Shown here: piece by piece, positions 58,508 to 64,000 of the stretch
Numbering within the stretch: position 1 is the first letter of the stretch
Layout: each line of letters begins with the position of its first letter
DNA from: Sporosarcina sp. P2
Lineage (GTDB): Bacteria; Bacillota; Bacilli; Bacillales_A; Planococcaceae
NCBI RefSeq assembly: GCF_002743255.1
Contig: NZ_PDYY01000002.1
Coordinates: 247,432 to 311,431, forward strand
Direction: 5' to 3'
Length of the DNA stretch: 64,000 nucleotides
Position numbers and translations under genes: made by a program
The notes under the pieces: model-generated
Databases searched by the model: none
What the model saw: only the letters and a program-made list of their open reading frames with translations
Told to the model about the DNA's origin: nothing

Positions 58508-58768
58508 ATGGCATCATTTCAAAAACGGGGAAAAACGTGGCTGTACACGGTCAGTAATAAGGGCGATCCAATCAGAAAAGGAGGTTTTCGGACAAAAAAA
58601 GAAGCACAAGTCGCAGCAGCGGAGGTTGAAACGAATTTACGTATAGGGATTGTAGCTAACTTCAAAGAAGAACCATTTGCTGAGTACTTCGAGAAATGGA
58701 TAGATTTGTATAAGAAGAATATTAAAGGTCAAACAAAACGTTGGTCGGGAATTAGGACCAAAAGCTAG
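58508..58768 (+). pseudogene. int: Truncated tyrosine integrase (N-terminal arm-binding domain only)
   Basis: MASFQKRGKTWLYTVSNKGD, GGFRTKKEAQVAAAEVE and [20 protein letters not shown] are the arm-type DNA-binding domain and start of the core-binding domain of an ICEBs1/Tn916-type integrase (normally about 370-400 aa). The frame then runs into unrelated sequence at about 58735 and stops at 58768. The catalytic domain is gone, so the element has lost its own integrase. It follows immA by 29 bases as in ICEBs1. Confidence 0.85.
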
Positions 58769-58877
58769 GCCAATGAAAGATGAATGGGTGCTAAGTATCC
58801 GTGATCAATGCAAAACCCAAAACATCGCCTTCTTTTTCAAGCAATGGGGTGGCGTTCAAAAACATAGACATTGTTAA
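58740..58877 (+). pseudogene. C-terminal remnant of a DUF5131 (Gp37/Gp68-like) gene
   Basis: In a frame different from the integrase fragment the DNA reads [20 protein letters not shown], then [18 protein letters not shown], which is the well-conserved C-terminal part of DUF5131 phage-type proteins (GGESGP.ARPM..EWV..IRDQC.....FFFKQWGG). It begins exactly where the integrase homology ends and stops at 58877, before the usual end of the family. It marks a recombination junction. Confidence 0.75.
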
Positions 58878-58890
58878 AGGGGAATTTGAA

Positions 58891-60801
58891 ATGACATTGA
58901 AAAAAGCAGCGTTATATGTCCGCGTAAGTACCCTGCACCAAATCGACAAAGATTCTTTGCCATTCCAGCGCCAAGAACTCAAAAATTATGCAAAATACGC
59001 GCTAGGTATAGAGGACTTTGAAATATTTGAAGATGCTGGTTACTCCGCTAAAAATACGGACAGACCTGAATATCAAAAGATGATGAGGCGTATACGCGCC
59101 GGTGAATTTACGCATATGATCGTTCTCAAAATTGACAGGATTTCTCGCAACCTCAAAGACTTTTCGGAGATGTATGAGGAACTGAAAGATTATAAAATAA
59201 CTTTTGTCTCGAAAAATGAGCAATTTGATACATCGACAGCCATGGGAGAAGCAATGTTAAAAATTATTTTGGTATTCGCGGAACTCGAACGTAAAATAAC
59301 GGCAGAGCGCGTATTCGCGATTATGTTATCACGCGCCGAAAAAGGGTTGTGGAACGGTGCAACTGTGCCGATCGGCTTTGTTTGGTCAGAGGAAGAAAAG
59401 TTTCCGGTGGCTGATCCAGAGGAGGCCAAAGTCGTACAATACGTTTATAACCTATATGAGCAATTACGTTCTACCCTAAAAGTCGCTTATCGATTAAATG
59501 AGGAAGGCGTTAAGACGAAACGAGGTGGTCAGTGGACCGCGAAGACTGTACGCGACATCCTTCGCAATCCTTTTTATATCGGCACATACCGCTACAACAT
59601 GCGCGAAAGTGAGGGCAGCAGACGCTTGAAAGATGAAAAAGAATGGGTCGTAGTTGAAAATAATCACCCCATCACTGTATCAAAAGAGCAATTTAAGCGT
59701 GTTAATCAGCTACTATCTGACAACTATAGAGGATTAACTGATGTACAACGTGCAGATATCCATAAACATATCTTTTCTAAAATGCTTTATTGCGGAAAAT
59801 GCAACGCTTTGCTCACGTCTGGATTAGATTCAGCACGCAAGGACGGGTATCGCCCGTCGCGCTACACTTGTGTGACAGCAGGAAGATCCAAGAGGTGCAG
59901 CAACTACGTGAGCGATATCATCATCGGACCATTCGTTTTTAATTATATGTCCAACTTGATTAGATTACAGGAAAGAATAACGCCAAAACATTCGACTCGC
60001 GACATGGAACGGGCGTTGTTGCGGGGCAATTCTTTTATCGATGCGGTGGGCATAGACAATGATGCATTAAAAGAAACTTATTTCGCGCTCACCCACGGTA
60101 TGCCTGGTCACGAATATTCTTTAGCTGCTGATAACGATAATATCGTACCCAACTTGGAGATCGAACGGCTACAGAAGGAAATTGCGAAGTACGGAAAAGC
60201 CTTAACCCGTTTAGAGGACCTGTATCTATTTGGCGAGGAAGGGATTAGTCAGAAGGATTACATCTTTAAAAAGCGCGACCTTCAGGAGCGATTAGAAGAA
60301 ATCGAAGTTGATTTGAATGCACTACAACAAAAAAGCGAAGAAAATATGAGTGATGCGTTCATCGATAATGCCCAACACTTTTTAATTACTAAAGAGATGC
60401 AACAAGCACGTCATGTAGACCATCGCGAATTATCAGATGTGGTTGGCCGAGAAGCGCTGTCCGATTTCGTGCATACTGCAATCGACAACATTGTGATTTT
60501 AGATAAGCGTGTGCAATCCATTACTTTTAAAAATGGTATCACGCATACTTTTGCTTATAAATCACTTTTAAAAAGTGAATCTGTTGCTTCTACTAGAATG
60601 CTGTTTAGAAAATATGAAGATGCGGTATTAACATATTTAAAAGAAAATGGACCTGCATCGCGTGCTATTCTGCAAAAAACAACAAACTTATCGCGTCACG
60701 GGATTTACGCTCTACTGTCTGAATTAATGAAGCGTCAGCTTGTCGTGAAAACTGGTCAATCTACACTGACACGCTATCATTACAATGAAAAAACCACTTA
60801 A
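58891..60801 (+). CDS. Large serine recombinase
   Basis: About 636 aa from the ATG at 58891 (AAAGGGGAATTTGAA upstream); a longer frame to 58801 would include the DUF5131 tail region. Resolvase-type catalytic domain: ALYVRVSTLHQ with Ser13, then HMIVLKIDRISRNLKDF and a long helix. The recombinase domain contains VAYRLNEEGVKTKRGGQWTA and TVRDILRNPFYIGTYR. The zinc ribbon is CGKCN and a second CxnC (CVTAGRSKRC), followed by a coiled coil. An added C-terminal wHTH (GPASRAILQKTTNLSRHGIY) is less usual. It is intact and probably active; it may have replaced the lost tyrosine integrase or belong to a second inserted element. Confidence 0.92.
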   Translation: MTLKKAALYVRVSTLHQIDKDSLPFQRQELKNYAKYALGIEDFEIFEDAGYSAKNTDRPEYQKMMRRIRAGEFTHMIVLKIDRISRNLKDFSEMYEELKDYKITFVSKNEQFDTSTAMGEAMLKIILVFAELERKITAERVFAIMLSRAEKGLWNGATVPIGFVWSEEEKFPVADPEEAKVVQYVYNLYEQLRSTLKVAYRLNEEGVKTKRGGQWTAKTVRDILRNPFYIGTYRYNMRESEGSRRLKDEKEWVVVENNHPITVSKEQFKRVNQLLSDNYRGLTDVQRADIHKHIFSKMLYCGKCNALLTSGLDSARKDGYRPSRYTCVTAGRSKRCSNYVSDIIIGPFVFNYMSNLIRLQERITPKHSTRDMERALLRGNSFIDAVGIDNDALKETYFALTHGMPGHEYSLAADNDNIVPNLEIERLQKEIAKYGKALTRLEDLYLFGEEGISQKDYIFKKRDLQERLEEIEVDLNALQQKSEENMSDAFIDNAQHFLITKEMQQARHVDHRELSDVVGREALSDFVHTAIDNIVILDKRVQSITFKNGITHTFAYKSLLKSESVASTRMLFRKYEDAVLTYLKENGPASRAILQKTTNLSRHGIYALLSELMKRQLVVKTGQSTLTRYHYNEKTT

Positions 60802-60823
60802 AATGGTGGTTTTAAGTGGTTTT
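60790..60823 (+). terminator. Intrinsic terminator of the serine recombinase
   Basis: AAAACCACTTAAAA-TGGTGG-TTTTAAGTGGTTTT, a perfect 14-bp stem whose 3' arm ends in T5. It overlaps the last codons of the gene. Confidence 0.9.
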
Positions 60824-60839
60824 TGCCAAGCGCCTTAAC

Positions 60840-61379
60840 CCACGTTGCCACAGGGTTCGGACGCAATCATATTTAGGTGTACTACCCCACAACCTAGCGT
60901 ATGAAAAGCTACGGTTTTCGTAAGCTCATTGTTACTCATATTTATTTTTCATCCTTTCATTACAATCAATAAAAAACACGACTTAAACTATAATATCACA
61001 ATCGTGCATAAGGGGCATAACGCAACCTTACTAGAAAGAAAAAACGGTCTGCAAACTTCAAAAATGTCCTGTTTGTTAGTCGATACGATAAGAAATTGGC
61101 GAACGTACGAACACGAGTTTCCTCGAGAGTAAAGTTATAACTTATTAAAAAACTACCTGAGGGTAGTCGTAAAGAATCCAATTATCAGGAATGGGGAAAT
61201 TGGTTAAATCCGATCCCGGTGTGGTATGAATCATGTGCAAAAACATGATTATCTCTACGTGTGAAAAACGGGACGGTGTACTTGTCCAAGTATGGTAAAA
61301 TACACAACATTAGATTGTTCTTCTTCTGGTGAGTACTTTAACCGAAATATTTTATAAAGAAGAATGTATCCAAGCAAAA
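60840..61379. other. Gap with no recognised gene, possible structured relic
   Basis: There is no convincing reading frame. Several phrases (TATGAATCATGTGCAAAAAC, CATGATTATCTCTACGTGTG and GAAAAACGGGACGGTG at 61230-61278) have the look of folded RNA or of a decayed intron, but I cannot match them to a known class. Confidence 0.3.
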
Positions 61380-61423
61380 TTAGGCTACCTGACACCCATA
61401 AAATATGGTGTCAAGTAGCCTAA
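61380..61423. terminator. Long perfect hairpin terminator of the acidic repeat protein
   Basis: TTAGGCTACCTGACACC pairs with GGTGTCAAGTAGCCTAA with one mismatch, 20 bases after the stop of the gene at 61444. T-rich on both sides, so it can stop transcription from either direction. Confidence 0.8.
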
Positions 61424-61443
61424 TCATGTGTTTTATAAGTCTT

Positions 61444-62826
61444 TTATTTTTTTAATGAACTAAATAAAGAATCGTAAGCTATAACTACTTGCTGGTAATA
61501 ACCGACTAACTTGTCCCAAACCGTTGATTGAATTGCTTCATCATTCTCAGCAGGAACTTCTGGAGCGTCATCGCTATTAGTCATATCTTCAGCTAGTTCC
61601 TCGTCCTCAGCTGGAACTTCTTGAGTGACATCGCTAGTTGTCGCATCTTCAGCTACTTCTTCGTCCCCAGCAGAAACTTCTGGTGTGTCATCGCTAGTTG
61701 TCGCGTCTTCAGCTACTTCTTCATCCCCAACAGGAACTTCTGGTGTGTCATCGCTAGTTGTCGCGTCTTCAGCTACTTCTTCATCCCCAACAGGAACTTC
61801 TGGTGTGTCATTACCCTCGTCTGTTGTTTCATCCTCTACATCTTCATCTACAATGGGAAGTGCCACAAGGTCGTCGCCTTCAGTAGGTGCTTCGATTACA
61901 ATATCATCTTCAAGAGGCAAGATCCCACCAAGACGATCTTGGATGAGGTAATCATAATATTCAATTAAACTATTATAGTTCTGTATGACAGACCTATATT
62001 CATTCGCTAGATTTTCTGTTATAATCGTATCATCAGTAATTTGGTCAGTTGACGGCGTATCCCCAATGATATTCTCGTCAGCTGGCTCTTCTATTTCCTC
62101 TAATGAATCTTCTACGATTTCCGTTTCGTCTTCATCGGTTGCATCTTCATCTACTTCTTCTTCGTCAACTGGAAGTTCAGCGTTTTCGTCGATCGCATCC
62201 TCATCTGCTTCCTCTTCGTCAACTGGAAGTTCAGCGTTTTCATCTTCATCGATCGCATCTTCATCTACTTCTTCTTCATCAACTGGAAGTTCAGCGTTTT
62301 CGTCTTCATCGGTTGCATCTTCATCTACTTCTTCTTCGTCAACTGGAAGTTCAGCGTTTTCATCTTCATCGATCGCATCTTCATCTACTTCTTCTTCGTC
62401 AACTGGAAGTTCAGCGTTTTCGTCGATCGCATCCTCATCTGCTTCCTCTTCGTCAATTGGAAGTTCAGCGTTTTCGTCTTCATCGACCGGATCTTCAGTT
62501 GGTACTTCACCATCTACAGGAATGTCATCTGATTCATCCTCCTCTAAAGGATCATCCGTTTCGTCTTTTGCTTTTTCTTGCCACTTTTCACTTGCAATGG
62601 TGCGCATTATCTTTCCTTTTTCGGGTGAACCCGAAATGCTCGTTGCATAAGATGAAACTTCTTCACCATGATTTTTAAATTGTGTATCCTCACTCTTTTC
62701 GTCAGCTGACGCGGCTCCTACTCCGAATAATGCAGCAGTTACCATTGAAGTTGACATTACAAACGGCAACAATTTCTTGTTCGTGTTTTTTTCGTTTTGA
62801 TTTTTTATTTCCTTAACCAATACCAT
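61444..62826 (-). CDS. Secreted acidic repeat protein
   Basis: About 460 aa from the ATG at 62826 (GAAGGGAGTTTG upstream). A signal peptide (basic NKKLLPFV, hydrophobic MSTSMVTAALFGVGAASA) is followed by an acidic repeat region. Block 1 (about 105-225) repeats ENAELPVDEEEVDEDAIDED with two 16-residue shortened units; block 2 (about 335-435) repeats TPEVPVGDEEVAEDATTSDD. A helical spacer (about 265-295, RSVIQNYNSLIEYYDYLIQD) lies between, and a similar motif (YYQQVVIAYDSLFSSLKK) ends the protein. No sortase motif. It is probably a surface or matrix protein that binds cations. It lies between two serine-recombinase copies. Confidence 0.75.
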   Translation of the reverse strand: MVLVKEIKNQNEKNTNKKLLPFVMSTSMVTAALFGVGAASADEKSEDTQFKNHGEEVSSYATSISGSPEKGKIMRTIASEKWQEKAKDETDDPLEEDESDDIPVDGEVPTEDPVDEDENAELPIDEEEADEDAIDENAELPVDEEEVDEDAIDEDENAELPVDEEEVDEDATDEDENAELPVDEEEVDEDAIDEDENAELPVDEEEADEDAIDENAELPVDEEEVDEDATDEDETEIVEDSLEEIEEPADENIIGDTPSTDQITDDTIITENLANEYRSVIQNYNSLIEYYDYLIQDRLGGILPLEDDIVIEAPTEGDDLVALPIVDEDVEDETTDEGNDTPEVPVGDEEVAEDATTSDDTPEVPVGDEEVAEDATTSDDTPEVSAGDEEVAEDATTSDVTQEVPAEDEELAEDMTNSDDAPEVPAENDEAIQSTVWDKLVGYYQQVVIAYDSLFSSLKK

Positions 62827-62829
62827 CAA

Positions 62830-63590
62830 ACTCCCTTCGATTTTTAAAAATTAAAATTTCAATTACTCTAACCGTACATTCACCATGCATTCTATTAAGT
62901 TGCTATGTACATCTACCTCCTTGAAGGCAAGACAGGTTCGTCCGAAATGATGCTCTCCGGCGAATCATTTATCAATGTCCCGTCTGCATCTACAACAATA
63001 ACAAAGTAAAAAAATAAGCGGATAACAATCATGTGACAAATCCCAATGGAAAAACTATCCTTTGTCATAATTGAAAAGTGTTCCCGGAGTCCTAGTTTTT
63101 CAAAGGGAAAAGATGAAAACAAGGGACCTTACTAGCAGAAGCGCTAGGGAGTCTCGTTTTATATTTCGTAAAAAAAGTCGACAAAGCCCTCCATTTTTGC
63201 CGTGCGTTACTTTTTCAGTATATTTCTAGTGAGATCTTAAGGCCTAGACAACTCTGTTACATTCGAGAATAAATAAAGAAATTTTGTGACAAATCTGAAG
63301 TTTCGTGTAATATTGCACTCCAAAAGAAATCTTTCTGTAATAAAAGTAGAAAGCAAAGTAACTTCCGAGGTCAGAGATGTGAGAATATAACTCTTCACTT
63401 TTTCACAGCTTATGACTCGCGCTTATTTCCTATTGACTTTAAGGGTATTCTTTCTTCCTAACCAAATTTTGCGTTAAGTAGACTACCTATCATTCTTTAA
63501 CGTCAAACATATCAGCCAGCTTTACACATGCTTAATCGAAAACAATTTGGCATCATGTTGTGATGAAGCGCTGTTTATAAATCTTCGAAC
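62830..63590. other. Gap without an intact gene
   Basis: This holds the promoter region of the repeat protein (a purine-rich ribosome site at 62831-62838) and decayed sequence. A minus-strand frame near 62913-63030 (YFVIVVDADGTLINDSPES) may be the tail of a lost gene. No RNA gene or clear repeat is seen. Confidence 0.3.
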
Positions 63591-63596
63591 TGGGAA

Positions 63597-63869
63597 GTGA
63601 GGAAACGCGTTAGTCCAGTATTTGTTGATAATGCTCAACATTTTTTAATCACCAAAGAGATGCAGCAAGCTAGCCACGTTGATCATCAAGCCTTATCGGA
63701 TATAGTCGGCCGCGAGTCATTATCTGATTTTGTTTACACGATAATTGATAATATCATTGTTTTATATAAGCACGCGCAATCCATTACTTTTATAAAATGT
63801 ATCACGCACACATTTGCGTTTAGGTCTCTTTTTCAAAGTCAATTTGCACTGACACGCTATCAGTACAAT
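63597..63869 (+). pseudogene. Decayed second copy of the serine recombinase C-terminal region
   Basis: FVDNAQHFLITKEMQQASHV, DHQALSDIVGRESLSDFV, then IIDNIIVLYKHAQSITF is clearly homologous to the C-terminal third of the complete recombinase (FIDNAQHFLITKEMQQARHV and onward). The copy has lost its first two thirds and also about 75 codons between the SLFQS and LTRYQYN positions, so the wHTH is deleted. It ends where the group II intron begins. Confidence 0.88.
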
Positions 63870-64000
63870 CGAGTAGGAGGGAGTGATTAACTCCCGACCT
63901 CTCACACCACCGTACGTACCGTTCGGTATACGGCGGTTCAATTAAGATTGATGACGCAAAGTTTCGTAACGTGATAATAGACTTTTGAGCCCTTGGGAAC
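63870..64000 (-). mobile_element. 3' end of a group II intron (domains V and VI)
   Basis: On the minus strand GAACCGCCGTATACC-GAAC-GGTACGTACGGTGG is a domain-V hairpin of a bacterial group II intron. GTGTGAGAGGTC joins it to a domain-VI-like hairpin (GGGAGTTAATCACTCCC) that ends near CTACTCG at 63870. The homology of the recombinase relic stops at the same base, which fixes the 3' splice/insertion boundary near 63869/63870. The reverse-transcriptase gene and 5' end must lie to the right of the window. Confidence 0.75.

Noticed and set aside
61985..62678. Plus-strand Ser-rich and Leu/Arg-rich frames opposite the acidic repeat protein
   Set aside because: They are shadows of Asp/Glu codon repeats. 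The minus-strand frame has a signal peptide and ribosome site.
62913..63122. A 69-aa minus-strand frame ending DEPVLPSRR
   Set aside because: The C-terminal half (VIVVDADGTLIND) looks protein-like, but there is no ribosome site and no family match; it is at best a relic.
1..64000. CRISPR arrays, tRNA and rRNA genes
   Set aside because: I looked for regularly spaced direct repeats and for T-loop/anticodon patterns and saw none. The clusters at 35867 and 5801 are too short and irregular to be CRISPR.

Overview
The window looks like a Firmicutes (Bacillales) chromosome or large replicon. It is AT-rich, with strong GGAGG ribosome sites, TTG and GTG starts, a Bacillus-type SOS box, and Bacillus-type families (YolD/UvrX, ImmR/ImmA, TcpC/D/E, RecD2). 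Most of it is a large conjugative element of the ICEBs1/Tn916/pCW3 general type. The element is transcribed almost entirely on the minus strand, from a regulatory switch near 57.4 kb down to a terminator near 12.1 kb.

Left flank (1-12 kb): an MFS transporter fragment, an MBL-fold hydrolase and a divergent Lrp regulator. Next comes an SOS-controlled UvrX/YolD/WYL mutagenesis operon and a TnpI-like tyrosine recombinase with its own array of sites; this block is bracketed by two inverted copies of a 44-bp hairpin. Then follow a zinc-ribbon/PD-(D/E)XK protein, a DJ-1/PfpI protein and a complete BsuBI/PstI-like restriction-modification pair.

Element body (12-57.4 kb), read in the direction of transcription (right to left): a divergent Xis/Cro-like HTH protein, DUF771, a 55-aa protein, a NusG-like NGN-domain protein, RecD2, a winged-helix protein, a YdjM-like membrane protein, and an actin-type ParM/ParR partition pair. 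The transfer apparatus follows: TcpC, TcpD, a long TcpE, a Pro-rich anchor, VirB4, a lipoprotein, a VirB6/TrbL-like protein with internal repeats, a VirB8-like protein and a two-domain cell-wall hydrolase. Further along are a RusA-like protein, two replication-relaxation-like wHTH proteins, a VirD4-type coupling protein, an S1-domain protein, a RecT/CHC2/SSB/RecB-like exonuclease module, and RadC with small early genes. Cargo is inserted in at least three places: a CYP152 P450 (31-32 kb), a three-gene SMC-ATPase/nuclease operon resembling ABC-3C/Lamassu defence (22-26.6 kb), and a PIN+RES pair (15.5-17.7 kb).

The most interesting signal is regulatory. The co-directional operon is studded with intrinsic terminators directly upstream of individual genes. 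Two copies of a ~240-nt leader (14875-15116 and 21727-21968) share compensatory base changes, a tiny leader ORF and a terminal terminator. The first large gene of the operon encodes a NusG-N-domain protein with a ~75-aa insertion and no visible KOW domain. Together these suggest a dedicated processive-antitermination system for the transfer operon.

Right end (57.4-64 kb): ImmR/ImmA and a truncated tyrosine integrase, in the ICEBs1 order, abut a DUF5131 gene tail. A large serine recombinase comes next, then an acidic repeat surface protein, a decayed second serine-recombinase copy, and the 3' end of a minus-strand group II intron that runs off the window.
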